Shown here one piece after another: positions 7,976-15,887 of a DNA stretch of 44,387 bases; positions within the stretch are counted from its first letter, which is position 1, and each line of letters opens with the position of its first letter. The DNA is from CAVTHK01 sp964552235 (GTDB lineage Bacteria; Spirochaetota; Spirochaetia; SZUA-6; CAVTHK01). The notes beneath the pieces were generated by a model that saw only the letters and a list, made by a program, of their open reading frames with translations, was not told the DNA's origin and searched no databases. Location: contig CAZKGO010000033.1 of NCBI GenBank assembly GCA_964552235.1, positions 1 through 44,387 on the forward strand, in the 5' to 3' direction. Made by a program: the position numbers and the translations under genes.

Positions 7976-8771
7976 GTCTGGAAAGCCTCTCTTCCATGAG
8001 CGCCACGAGGCGGGAGAAGAACAGCGTCATCACGAGGTAGACCAGCGCCACGACAGTGTAGGCCTCGAAGTAGAAGAAGGTCTTGGACGCGTATTCCCTG
8101 CCGCGGCGCAGCAGGTCCGACACCGCCAGAATCGAGACCAGGGACGAATCCTTGAGCAGCGCGATGAACTCGTTGCCGATCGGAGGCAGCACGATGCGGA
8201 TCGTCTGCGGCAGGATGATCCGGCCGAGGGCCTGGCCGCGCGTGAGCCCCAGGGCCAGCGCCGCCTCCATCTGTCCGCGGGGCACCGCCTGGATGCCCGC
8301 GCGAAAGATCTCCCCCATGTAGGCGCCGTAGCACACCGTCATGGCGACCACGGCCGCCGTGATCCGCGGCACCTGAACGATCTTGCCCAGGGCGTAGTAG
8401 ATGTAGAACAGCTGCACCAGCAGCGGAATGCCGCGGATGACCTCGACGTAGATGGTGGCGATCCGGTTGACCGCCTTGATCCGGGAGATGCGGCCGATGC
8501 CCGTCACGAGGCCCACGATCGTGGCGAACAGGATCGACAGGCCGGTCACCAGGAACGTCTGCAGGATGCCGTCGGGGATGAACTCCAGGATGTTCCTGTA
8601 CGGTTGCGGGCGCAGGACCGGCAGCATCACCAGAAGCGCCAGGGCGCCGAAGAACGTGATCCGCCACGCCGAGAATACGCTTGCTTCGTCCCGCCCCGGC
8701 ACCAGCAGGCTGTCGGAGACCTGGATCGCCTGCCGCCCGCCCGATCTGCCTTCGGAGCCTACTGCAGCCAC
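7968..8771 (-). CDS. Polar amino acid ABC transporter, permease
   Basis: A 267-residue inner-membrane permease of the HisMQ/GlnP family. About 35 cytoplasmic N-terminal residues precede the first membrane helix (FFGALALLVMLPVL). Further helices follow at the conserved ILQTFLVTGLSILFATIVG, IRGIPLLVQLFYIYYALG and the EAA loop (GQMEAALALGLTRGQALGRI), which docks onto the ATPase. One permease gene implies a homodimer. It overlaps the binding-protein gene by 13 bases and the ATPase gene by eight. The extended N-terminus is slightly long for the family; an internal start is possible but none has a clear RBS. Confidence 0.93.
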   Translation of the reverse strand: MAAVGSEGRSGGRQAIQVSDSLLVPGRDEASVFSAWRITFFGALALLVMLPVLRPQPYRNILEFIPDGILQTFLVTGLSILFATIVGLVTGIGRISRIKAVNRIATIYVEVIRGIPLLVQLFYIYYALGKIVQVPRITAAVVAMTVCYGAYMGEIFRAGIQAVPRGQMEAALALGLTRGQALGRIILPQTIRIVLPPIGNEFIALLKDSSLVSILAVSDLLRRGREYASKTFFYFEAYTVVALVYLVMTLFFSRLVALMEERLSRRG

Positions 8772-9505
8772 TTGGACTTAAGCGTCTGGTTCTCGGGCGA
8801 TTCGAGCACCTTTTTCAGGCCCGCGTTGATCCGCTCGAGCACCTTGGTGTTGCCCTTCTTGACGGCGATCCCGTAGAGCTCCTCGGTGAACGGCTGGCCG
8901 ACGATCTTGAGCTTGCCTTTGTAGGTCTCGTTCTGCAGCACGTAGCTGGCCGCGATGGGAGTGTCGCAGACCACCGCCTCGATGCGGCTGTTGACCAGGT
9001 CCTCGATCGCCAGGCCGAGCTCGTCGTAGGTCTTGAGCGTCACGCCCTTGACCTTTTCCACCTCGAAGGCGCCCGTGGTGCCGATCTGAGCCCCCACGTT
9101 CTTTCCGCTGAGCTCCGCCAGCCGGGTCGCAGCCGAGTCCGAGCGGACCACGAGCACCTGCCCGGCGTTGATGTAGGGCAGCGAGAAGTCCATGGTCTGC
9201 TTGCGCTCGTCGGTGATTGTGACCGACGAGATGACCGCGTCGTACTCGCCGTTGGCGAGACCGGCAAAGATGCCGTCCCACGCCGTGTTCTTGAACTCGA
9301 CCTCGAAGCCGCCGGCCTTGGCCGCGGCCTTCATCAGGTCGATGTCGAAGCCGACGATCTCCTTGGCCTCGTTGACGAACTCCATCGGCGGCCACGTCGC
9401 GTCGGTCGCCACGGTGATCTTGACCGCCTCCGCCTTAGGTTTGCAGGAAACGAGGGCGAATGGCACGAGTGCCAGTGCGGCCCATAGCAGGAGCCGATGC
9501 TTCAT
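8759..9505 (-). CDS. Amino acid ABC transporter, substrate-binding lipoprotein
   Basis: A 248-residue family 3 solute-binding protein. MKHRLLLWAALALVPFALVSC is a lipoprotein signal with Cys21 in an LVSC lipobox. The mature domain starts with ITVATDATWPPMEFV and GFDIDLMKAAAK, the standard first lobe of the fold, followed by DAVISSVTITDERKQTMDFS, which contributes ligand contacts. It delivers the ligand to the permease encoded directly downstream. It heads the operon; an AAAGGAGAG ribosome site lies just before the ATG, and a promoter with a perfect TTGACA lies at 9542-9570. Ligand identity is open. Confidence 0.94.
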   Translation of the reverse strand: MKHRLLLWAALALVPFALVSCKPKAEAVKITVATDATWPPMEFVNEAKEIVGFDIDLMKAAAKAGGFEVEFKNTAWDGIFAGLANGEYDAVISSVTITDERKQTMDFSLPYINAGQVLVVRSDSAATRLAELSGKNVGAQIGTTGAFEVEKVKGVTLKTYDELGLAIEDLVNSRIEAVVCDTPIAASYVLQNETYKGKLKIVGQPFTEELYGIAVKKGNTKVLERINAGLKKVLESPENQTLKSKWLQ

Positions 9506-9541
9506 CGGGGCTCTCCTTTCGCCTGGATTGCGAACCCAGCC

Positions 9542-9570
9542 ACGACACTACGAAGTAGGGTGTTTGTCAA
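9542..9570 (-). promoter_or_regulatory. Promoter of the amino acid importer operon
   Basis: A perfect TTGACA (9570-9565), 17 bp, then a weak TGTCGT (9547-9542). The spacer contains the small dyad CTAC-GAA-GTAG at about 9548-9558, which could be an operator. The leader of about 30 nt includes an SD. Confidence 0.5.
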
Positions 9571-9619
9571 GCCGACGCCCTGCCCGCCTGCCCGCAAGAC
9601 CGGGCTGCGCGTTCGGCCA

Positions 9620-9705
9620 GGGGTCCAGGGATGGACCCCGGAGGCCCCACCCGGTGCAGCCGGGTGGGGGCAGCCCCTTGCCCAAGCGCGCGAAGCGCGT
9701 TTGGG
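9620..9705. repeat. Array of three consecutive strong hairpins
   Basis: Three back-to-back perfect or near-perfect inverted repeats. 9620-9639: GGGGTCCA / TGGACCCC, loop GGGA. 9645-9669: CCCCACCCGG / CCGGGTGGGG, loop TGCAG. 9681-9705: CCCAAGCGCG / CGCGTTTGGG, one G-T pair, loop CGAAG. A fourth weaker one (GGTGCA / TGCACC) lies at 9716-9730. They sit between the two divergent promoters, so neither neighbouring transcript should carry them if those promoters are right. The look is that of a REP-like palindromic element or an independent small structured RNA; no coding potential is evident in 9506-9783. Confidence 0.6.
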
Positions 9706-9732
9706 GTGCAGGCAGGGTGCATGCTGCACCTG

Positions 9733-9761
9733 TTGCCGCTCGGGAGTCTTGTGGTTACTGT
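9733..9761 (+). promoter_or_regulatory. Promoter of trxB
   Basis: TTGCCG (9733-9738), 17 bp, TACTGT (9756-9761); start near 9768, leader about 16 nt with GAGGGTG before the ATG at 9784. Confidence 0.55.
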
Positions 9762-9783
9762 TGCGCGAGAGCGAGGGTGAATC

Positions 9784-10743
9784 ATGGCCGAAGCCAAAAA
9801 AACGACCGAAAACGTCATCATTATCGGTTCCGGACCCGCGGGACACACCGCCGCGATCTACACGGCACGGGCCGGGCTCGCGCCGCTGATGTTCGAGGGC
9901 TTCATGGCCGGGGGAGTGGCCGCCGGAGGCCAGCTCACGACGACCACCGAAGTTGAAAACTTCCCAGGCTTCCCCGAGAGCATCAGCGGCCCCGAACTGA
10001 TGGACAGGATGAAGGCCCAGTCGATCCGGCACGGGGCCCGAATCGAGACCGAGACCGTCGAGCGCGTGGACCTCAAGGGGCCGCCGTTCACCGTGGTCGC
10101 CGGAGGCCGTGAGTTCTTCGCGAGATCTCTCATCATCGCCACCGGGGCGACCGCCAAGCGGCTCGGGATTCCGGGGGAGGACAAGTACTGGCAGAAGGGT
10201 ATATCGGCATGCGCGGTGTGCGACGGGGCTCTGCCGGTCTTTCGCAACAAGCCGTTGGTCGTCATAGGCGGCGGGGACACCGCCTGCGAAGAAGCGACCT
10301 ACCTCACGCGGTTCGCCAGCCGCGTGCACATGCTGCACCGCAGAGACGAGCTGCGCGCCTCCAAGGCGATGCAGAAGCGCGTCCTGGAGAACCCCAAGAT
10401 CGAGGTCGTCTGGAACACCGTCGCGGTGGAGGCCGTAGGCGGGGAGTTCCTGACGGCGGTGAAGACGCGCAACACCAGGACGAACGACCAGGGCACGATC
10501 GAGGCGAGCGGCTTGTTCTACGCGATCGGTCACGAGCCGAACACCGCTTTTCTCGAAGGGCAGCTGGAGACCGACGACAGCGGCTACCTCGTGATGCCCA
10601 GGCCGGGCTCGACCCGGACGCGGGTGGCGGGGGTGTTCGCCTGCGGCGACGTGCAGGACCGGGTCTACAGGCAGGCGGTGACCGCCGCCGGAAGCGGATG
10701 CGCGGCCGCGCTCGAGTGCGAACGCTGGCTGGCGGAAAACTGA
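9784..10743 (+). CDS. trxB: Thioredoxin reductase
   Basis: A 319-residue low-molecular-weight thioredoxin-disulfide reductase: NADPH reduces FAD, then the CxxC pair, then thioredoxin. The FAD-binding GSGPAGHTAA starts at residue 15, ATGATAKRLGIPGE follows the first domain, the redox-active pair is C143 and C146 in ACAVCDG, and the NADPH loop is GGGDTACEEA. The C-terminal FAD segment contains GVFACGDVQDRVYRQAVTAA, close to the family signature. The central tail of GYLVM-PRPGS-TRTRVAGVFA is normal. It is monocistronic, with its own promoter. Length and motifs are textbook, so this is a confident assignment. Confidence 0.96.
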   Translation: MAEAKKTTENVIIIGSGPAGHTAAIYTARAGLAPLMFEGFMAGGVAAGGQLTTTTEVENFPGFPESISGPELMDRMKAQSIRHGARIETETVERVDLKGPPFTVVAGGREFFARSLIIATGATAKRLGIPGEDKYWQKGISACAVCDGALPVFRNKPLVVIGGGDTACEEATYLTRFASRVHMLHRRDELRASKAMQKRVLENPKIEVVWNTVAVEAVGGEFLTAVKTRNTRTNDQGTIEASGLFYAIGHEPNTAFLEGQLETDDSGYLVMPRPGSTRTRVAGVFACGDVQDRVYRQAVTAAGSGCAAALECERWLAEN

Positions 10744-10805
10744 CCAGCCGGGGATTCGCGACGGGCCGCCGACCGCGAGAGTGTGCGGGCCGCCGCCCGA
10801 TGCAT

Positions 10806-10811
10806 TAGACT
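10806..10811 (+). promoter_or_regulatory. -10 element of the CBS-ACT gene
   Basis: TAGACT at 10806-10811 predicts a start near 10818. The -35 region is poor. A long purine-rich RBS (AGGAGGGAGG, about 10819-10828) precedes the ATG at 10836. Confidence 0.4.
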
Positions 10812-10835
10812 GCTGGTAGGAGGGAGGGTGCCGCA

Positions 10836-11480
10836 ATGCTGGTCTCCAGAGCCATGTCCCGCAACCTGATCACCACCACCCCGGATACGCCCGTCGCAGA
10901 GGCCCAGTCGACCATGCGGCGGGAGAAGATCCACCACCTGCCTGTGGTCGACTCCTCGGGCAGACTGGTCGGCATCGTCACGGAAAAGGACCTGATCTAC
11001 GCGTCGCCTTCGCCGGCGACCAGCCTGAGCATGTACGAGATCAACTACCTGCTGGCGAAGCTCCGGGTCTCCAAGGTGATGACCCGCGAGGTGATCACCG
11101 TCGGCGGCGATGCACCGCTGGAGCAGGCGGCGCGCATCATGGCCGACCACGACATCGGGTGCCTGCCGGTGGTGGAAGAGGGCAAGCCGGTCGGAATCGT
11201 GACCGAGTCGGACATCTTCCGCGTGTTCGTCGACATCTTTGCCGCCCGGCGCAAGGGCGTCCGCGTCGAGGCCGTCCTTCCGGACGTGCGCGGGGAGCTC
11301 GCCAAGCTCTCGGGGGCGATCGCCGGCATCGGGGGCAACATCCTCGCCTTCGGGTCCCTGCCGGGAGACGAGCCGACCACGGTGCTGGTGACACTCAAGG
11401 TCGACGCGGTCGGGCGCGAGCGGCTCATCGAGACGATCAAGCCGTTCGTGGAGCGCATCGCCGACGTGCGCGAGATCTGA
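10836..11480 (+). CDS. CBS-pair protein with C-terminal ACT domain (AcuB-like)
   Basis: A 214-residue regulatory protein. Two CBS motifs occupy residues 1-60 (MSRNLITTTPDTPVAEAQ, HHLPVVDSSGRLVGIVTEKDL) and about 75-135 (MTREVITVGGDAPLEQAA, GCLPVVEEGKPVGIVTESDI). Such a pair usually binds an adenosyl ligand such as AMP, ATP or SAM. Residues about 140-214 form an ACT domain (ELAKLSGAIAGIGGNILAF), a small-molecule-binding regulatory fold. The same layout occurs in AcuB, whose biochemical role is not settled. No catalytic domain is attached, so it presumably acts on a partner encoded elsewhere. It converges on the SMUG1-type gene, ending 16 bp away. Confidence 0.9.
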   Translation: MLVSRAMSRNLITTTPDTPVAEAQSTMRREKIHHLPVVDSSGRLVGIVTEKDLIYASPSPATSLSMYEINYLLAKLRVSKVMTREVITVGGDAPLEQAARIMADHDIGCLPVVEEGKPVGIVTESDIFRVFVDIFAARRKGVRVEAVLPDVRGELAKLSGAIAGIGGNILAFGSLPGDEPTTVLVTLKVDAVGRERLIETIKPFVERIADVREI

Positions 11481-11496
11481 ACGGACGCGGCCGGGC

Positions 11497-12216
11497 TCAC
11501 CGCCAGACCCCGAGCTCCTGGAGCCGCAGGGAGACGGCGGCCGCCCAGCCCCTGTTGGCTGCGGGGCTCGCCGGGCTCGGGTGAAGGATGCTCTCGACCC
11601 TGATCGGGCCGTCGCCGCAGACCGTGCGCAGCCGGCGGGCCGCATAGCCGCCGACCCCGATGGCCCATTCGGGCCCCAGGGCCTCCAGCACCCCCCGCAA
11701 ATGCTCGTCGCACACCTGCTCGAGGGCCCGTGAGTCTTCGCGCCGGATCCGGTCGGGCGTGAGGTTCGTCCCGGCCTCGTCGAAGAAGGCGAGAGGGCAG
11801 TAGTTCGCCACGAAGTGGTCGGCGAAGAACGCGCGCGGTGTGCCGAAGCGCTCCCGCATCAGGCCCCACAGTCGCCGCCCGCTCGGTTCCTGCCTCCGGC
11901 ACTCCCAGCCGAGCACCGGCCGTCGAGGGTGGAGCCGCCGCGGCGCTCCGATCGGGGCCGAGATGCCGAGCCAGTCCCGGGCAGCGGCCACCTCTCCGAA
12001 GGGTATCCCCGTCTGGACCATGCCCCAGGGACCCGGATTCATGCCGAGGAACACCACACGCTTGCGTCCTGCTCCGTAGCGCCGCAGGTACTCGGCGTGG
12101 GCCTCCCACGCGTAGTCGAGCGGGTTGTAGACCGCCGCCACCGGCGCCCCGAAGCGCAGGCGGTCGACCCGGGCGGCCAGATCCGCAGCGATGGCTGTGA
12201 GCGCTCCTGCTGCCAT
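11497..12216 (-). CDS. SMUG1-type uracil-DNA glycosylase
   Basis: A 239-residue single-strand-selective monofunctional uracil-DNA glycosylase, which removes uracil and oxidised pyrimidines from DNA for base excision repair. The active-site motif FLGMNPGPWGMVQTGIPFGE spans 57-76 with catalytic Asn60. The second motif HPSPASPAANRGW begins at His212, the intercalation and base-flipping loop. YNPLDYAWEAHAEYLRRY near 30-47 is also typical. SMUG1 is common in animals and scattered in bacteria. Two in-frame ATGs exist; I chose 12216 because a promoter (TTGGGC-17-TATTGT) places the RNA start at about 12220, and the upstream ATG at 12255 lies inside the -35 element. Confidence 0.88.
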   Translation of the reverse strand: MAAGALTAIAADLAARVDRLRFGAPVAAVYNPLDYAWEAHAEYLRRYGAGRKRVVFLGMNPGPWGMVQTGIPFGEVAAARDWLGISAPIGAPRRLHPRRPVLGWECRRQEPSGRRLWGLMRERFGTPRAFFADHFVANYCPLAFFDEAGTNLTPDRIRREDSRALEQVCDEHLRGVLEALGPEWAIGVGGYAARRLRTVCGDGPIRVESILHPSPASPAANRGWAAAVSLRLQELGVWR

Positions 12217-12226
12217 GGATGCCGCC

Positions 12227-12255
12227 ACAATAGCAGATCGCCGACGTATGCCCAA
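12227..12255 (-). promoter_or_regulatory. Promoter of the SMUG1-type gene
   Basis: TTGGGC (12255-12250), 17 bp, TATTGT (12232-12227); start near 12220, only about 4 nt before the ATG. Divergent from, and adjacent to, the isomerase promoter. Confidence 0.65.
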
Positions 12256-12269
12256 GGAGGCGGGGTGTC

Positions 12270-12298
12270 TTGCGTCCGGCGGATCGATCGGCTACGAT
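12270..12298 (+). promoter_or_regulatory. Promoter of the parvulin-type isomerase gene
   Basis: TTGCGT (12270-12275), 17 bp, TACGAT (12293-12298). The start near 12305 leaves a 22-nt leader with GAGGAAG at 12314-12320 before the ATG at 12327. Confidence 0.65.
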
Positions 12299-12326
12299 CC
12301 CCGCCATTCGTGCGAGGAAGCGGCAG

Positions 12327-13169
12327 ATGGAGATCATACTCAACGGAGAACGCATCGGAGCCCAGACCTGCGAGCAGGAGGTGCAGCGGGTGCTGCGCGA
12401 GGCCCCCCAGACCGGCAGGCAGCAGGCCGAGGCCCGGGCGCGAGAGAGCCTGATCGCCCGCGGCCTGCTGCGGCAGAACGCGTTCAACAGCGGGATCGGG
12501 GTGACGGCGGCGGACGTGGAAGCGGAGTACCAGCGGCTGGTGGCAGGCTACGGCGGCGAGAGCCAGTTCTACCTCCAGATAGGGCTTGCGAAAAAACAGC
12601 ACGAGAAGCGCCTCAGGCGCGACCTGCAGGAGCGCATCCGAGTCGACAGGTTCGTCGAGCAGCTCACCCGGGACGTCGCCGAGCCCACGGAGGAGGCGGT
12701 CGAGGACTACTGCCGGGAGAATGCCGGCCGGATGACGCGCGCCGCGCGCGTGCGTGCATCGCACATCGTGAAGAGGCCCGAGCCTGCGGACCCGTCGGCC
12801 GCCTACCGGCAGATGGTGGAGGCGCGGCGGCGGCTGCTGGAGGGCGCCGACTTCGCCGAGGTCGCCCGCCAGTTCTCGGGCTGCGACGACCAGGGCGGCG
12901 ACCTCGGCTTCTTCAGTCCCGGCCGGATGGTGGCCGAGTTCGATGCCGTAGCCTTCTCCATGAAGCCCGGCGAGGTGTCGCCGGTGTTTCTGACCCCGTT
13001 CGGTTATCACGTCGTCAAGGTCTGGGAGAGCGAGCCGGAGCGGCCCCTGAGCCGCGAGGAGGCTCTGGAAGAGGCGCGGGCGCGGCTGCGGGCGCAGGCG
13101 CGCGAGGCCGCCCTCGGCTCGTGGATCGCCGCCAAGCGCGAGCGGGCCGTGGTCGAAGTGCGTCCGTAG
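12327..13169 (+). CDS. Parvulin-type (PpiC) peptidyl-prolyl isomerase, cytoplasmic
   Basis: A 280-residue prolyl isomerase/chaperone. Residues 1-135 are a helical SurA/NifM-like N-terminal part rich in Glu, Arg and Gln. The rotamase domain follows (about 143-250), with VRASHIVKR, a long helix, DFAEVARQFSGCDDQGGDLG, GRMVAEFDAVAFSMKPGEVS and FGYHVVKV. There is no signal peptide or lipobox at the chosen start, so unlike SurA or PrsA it should stay in the cytoplasm, as NifM does. The GAGGAAG RBS fixes the ATG at 12327; an earlier in-frame ATG at 12270 overlaps the -35 box. It stops 3 bp before the convergent kinase gene. The client protein is unknown. Confidence 0.88.
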   Translation: MEIILNGERIGAQTCEQEVQRVLREAPQTGRQQAEARARESLIARGLLRQNAFNSGIGVTAADVEAEYQRLVAGYGGESQFYLQIGLAKKQHEKRLRRDLQERIRVDRFVEQLTRDVAEPTEEAVEDYCRENAGRMTRAARVRASHIVKRPEPADPSAAYRQMVEARRRLLEGADFAEVARQFSGCDDQGGDLGFFSPGRMVAEFDAVAFSMKPGEVSPVFLTPFGYHVVKVWESEPERPLSREEALEEARARLRAQAREAALGSWIAAKRERAVVEVRP

Positions 13170-13172
13170 GCT

Positions 13173-15743
13173 CTACAGCGGCAGCGACAGCTGCGAGTCC
13201 TGGTCGCGGCCGAGCAGCTTGCGGATCCTCTGCGTGAGCTCTCCGAGCGAATACGGCTTCTGCAGGAAGTTGGTGGAGTCGATCGCGCTGCCGAGTCCGA
13301 CGGTGTCGCTTCCATAGCCGGAAACGAACAGGATCCTGATCCCCCGGATGCGGCGGGCGAGCCGCTCGGCCAGATCCCGCCCGCTCATCCCCGGCATCAC
13401 GACGTCGGTGACCAGCAGATCGAAGCGGGCGTCTGCCTCGACGATCGAGAGCGCCTCGGCTGCGTCAGCGGCGGCCGTCACCGTGTAGCCGAGCTTGCGC
13501 AGCGCCGCCAGCGTCATGCGCCTGAGCACCGGATCGTCCTCCACGAGCAGGATGCGCTCGCTTCCCCCGCGCGCGACGTCGGGAGCGGGCGCCGCCACGG
13601 AGTGGTCCGGCCGCCCGGCCGCCGGCGGGAAATAGATGCGGAACGTGCTGCCCCTGGAGGGGATGCTGTCGACCCAGATGTAGCCGCCGGTCTGCTTGAC
13701 GATCCCGTAGACGGTGGCGAGCCCCAGGCCCGACCCTTTCCCCACCTCCTTGGTGGTGAAGAAGGGCTCGAATATGTGGTCCAGCACCTCGCGGGTCATG
13801 CCGCGGCCGGTGTCGCTCACGGTGAGGCAGACGTAGGCTCCGGGCTGCATGCCCGCGTGCTCCCGCCCGTAGGGCTCGTCGACGGTGACCGACGACGTCT
13901 CGATCGTGAGCGTGCCGCCGCCGGGCATGGCCTCGGCTGCGTTGATGGCCAGGTTCACGATCACCTGCTCGATCTGGGACGGATCGGCCCTCACCTGCGC
14001 GGGGCGCGACTGCGTGGCGATCCACAGCCGCACCTGTTCGCCGATGATGCGCTGCAGCATCCGCGCCATCTCGGCAACGAGGGGATTCAGGTCGACGATG
14101 CGCGGCTGCATCACCTGCCTGCGGCTGAAGGCGAGGAGCTGCCGGGTGAGCGACGCCGCGCGCTCCGCCGACCTGTGGATTTCGCCTGCCGACTCCATCA
14201 CTTCGGGCGACGTCTCCTCGGAGGAGAGAATCAGGTCGGCGTAGCCGATCACCGCGGTGAGCAGGTTGTTGAAGTCGTGGGCGATCCCGCCGGCAAGCCG
14301 GCCGACCGATTCCAGCCGCTGCGACTGCCGCAAGTGCTCCTCGAGCCGCAGGCGTTCCGTGATCTCGCGGGCGGTCCCCACGAACCGCCTCGGCTCGCCG
14401 GGGGACTCCACGGTCCAGGCGTTGACCGAGCAGTGCCGGAGGTTGCCGTCCGGGCCGCGGACGGCAACCTGCAGGTCGGCGACCGAGCCGTGCTCGGCGA
14501 GGCGCTCGAGGAGGTCGCCGTCGGCTCCCACCTCCTGGAGCGTTCGGCCGACCATCTGGTCTTGCGGATATCCGAAGACCAGCAGGGACGCCGCGCTGAC
14601 CTCCGTCAGCCGGCCTTGCCCGTCCATCTCGAAGTAGGCGTCGCGAATCCGCTCCAGCAGGCGCTTGCGGCGCTCCTCGCTTGCCCTGGCCTGCCGCTCG
14701 TGCTCCCTGCGCCTGGTCACTTCCTGGGCGAGCAGGACCGAGCCGAAGGCCAGAGCGAGCAGCGCGACGGCATAGATGGGGGCCGTCCGGCGCAGGCGCT
14801 CCGTCTCCGACTGCGCGATCGCCTCCGGCGGCACCCGGGACACGATCTTCCAGAGGTAGACAGAGGTCCTCACCGGATCCTGAGTGACCAGGGGCGCCGA
14901 GCGCCAGCCTTCGTTGAGGGGGAACACGGTGTCGAAGGTGAACAGGCCTTCGGCCAGCCGCGCCTGGCCGGTCAGGGCCGAGTAGATCCGCAGCGCAGCC
15001 TCGGGGTACCTCAGCGCGAGCGTCCGCCCGCGTCGCTCCTCGATGAGGAATCCCCACTCGTCCTCAGGGCTCGGCGCAGCGAGCCAGTACCCGTCACTGT
15101 TGAGCAGCATCATTTCCCCAGGCGTCTTTGCGGTCGAGAGGCGGAGCATGCGCAGCATGTGATCGCCGAGGTAGTTGATCACGATGATGCCTGCGGTCCG
15201 GCCGTCGCTGCCGACGGCCGGGGTCGCCACGCGGATCGCCGGCTTGAGCGGGACCTCGGGCGCCGAGCGCTCGACGCTGAGGTCGAAGGGCGACATGTAG
15301 ATCTCGCCGCGGCGCAGCCGGATCGCCTCCTGGAAGTAGTAGGCGCCGGACCTGTCCTGGAGGGCCGCGGGGGGAGCCACCGAGACGATTCCCGCCCCGT
15401 AGTTGACCCGCACCACCTCCCGGCCGCGCGCGTCGATGAGGCGGATCTGGTCGTATACGCCCTTGTGGCGAGCCACGGCGGCGAATCGCTCGGCCAGCAG
15501 CGCCCTGGAGGAGTCGTCGAGCGCGAGCACCGGCGGATCGGCCACGATCAGCAGGTCGGCCCGCATCGCTGCGATCTCGGCGACGATCGCCGCCTTGACC
15601 GCCCGCACGATCTCCAGCTGCCCCGCCTCCAGCACTCGGAGGTCGGCACCGGTCTGGCTGGCGTGCAGAAGGAGGAATCCCCCCGTGAGCGCGATGGCCG
15701 CGGGGACGAAGAACAGCAGGGACTTCTTCCAGACGCTGCGCAC
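13173..15743 (-). CDS. Hybrid sensor histidine kinase (extracellular sensor, PAS, HK, receiver)
   Basis: An 856-residue hybrid kinase. A membrane helix at about 8-28 (LLFFVPAAIALTGGFLLL) and a second near 330-350 (IYAVALLALAFGSVLLAQ) flank a large periplasmic domain of Cache type. A PAS domain follows (about 370-470), then a HisKA helix with phospho-acceptor His489 in GGIAHDFNNLL. The ATPase domain has N-box NLAINAAEA, G1 VSDTGRGM and G2 GKGSGLGLATVYGI. A C-terminal receiver (about 735-850) has phospho-acceptor Asp780 in LLVTDVVMPG and Lys in LQKPYSLGEL. I chose the GTG at 15743 because a consensus-like promoter ends at 15752, predicting a nearly leaderless mRNA. No output domain; it must pass phosphate to a separate protein. 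Confidence 0.9.
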   Translation of the reverse strand: MRSVWKKSLLFFVPAAIALTGGFLLLHASQTGADLRVLEAGQLEIVRAVKAAIVAEIAAMRADLLIVADPPVLALDDSSRALLAERFAAVARHKGVYDQIRLIDARGREVVRVNYGAGIVSVAPPAALQDRSGAYYFQEAIRLRRGEIYMSPFDLSVERSAPEVPLKPAIRVATPAVGSDGRTAGIIVINYLGDHMLRMLRLSTAKTPGEMMLLNSDGYWLAAPSPEDEWGFLIEERRGRTLALRYPEAALRIYSALTGQARLAEGLFTFDTVFPLNEGWRSAPLVTQDPVRTSVYLWKIVSRVPPEAIAQSETERLRRTAPIYAVALLALAFGSVLLAQEVTRRREHERQARASEERRKRLLERIRDAYFEMDGQGRLTEVSAASLLVFGYPQDQMVGRTLQEVGADGDLLERLAEHGSVADLQVAVRGPDGNLRHCSVNAWTVESPGEPRRFVGTAREITERLRLEEHLRQSQRLESVGRLAGGIAHDFNNLLTAVIGYADLILSSEETSPEVMESAGEIHRSAERAASLTRQLLAFSRRQVMQPRIVDLNPLVAEMARMLQRIIGEQVRLWIATQSRPAQVRADPSQIEQVIVNLAINAAEAMPGGGTLTIETSSVTVDEPYGREHAGMQPGAYVCLTVSDTGRGMTREVLDHIFEPFFTTKEVGKGSGLGLATVYGIVKQTGGYIWVDSIPSRGSTFRIYFPPAAGRPDHSVAAPAPDVARGGSERILLVEDDPVLRRMTLAALRKLGYTVTAAADAAEALSIVEADARFDLLVTDVVMPGMSGRDLAERLARRIRGIRILFVSGYGSDTVGLGSAIDSTNFLQKPYSLGELTQRIRKLLGRDQDSQLSLPL

Positions 15744-15751
15744 GCTGAGGC

Positions 15752-15780
15752 AGTATAGACGGCACCCCCCGCGGGCACAA
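15752..15780 (-). promoter_or_regulatory. Promoter of the hybrid kinase gene
   Basis: TTGTGC (15780-15775), 17 bp, TATACT (15757-15752). The predicted start near 15745 is two bases before the GTG at 15743. Confidence 0.65.
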
Positions 15781-15887
15781 GACCGCGACGAGTCCGCGGG
15801 CACCGGACTGCGCCGCGACTGCGGGCACGGGCGCTCGCGGCTCCGTCGGCGCATCCGGCGGGTAGCTTCGTCTCTCCGCCGGCGGCT

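Noticed and set aside
12217..12255. ATG at 12255 as start of the SMUG1-type gene
   Set aside because: It falls inside the -35 element of a good promoter and adds residues not seen in the family; the ATG at 12216 fits better.
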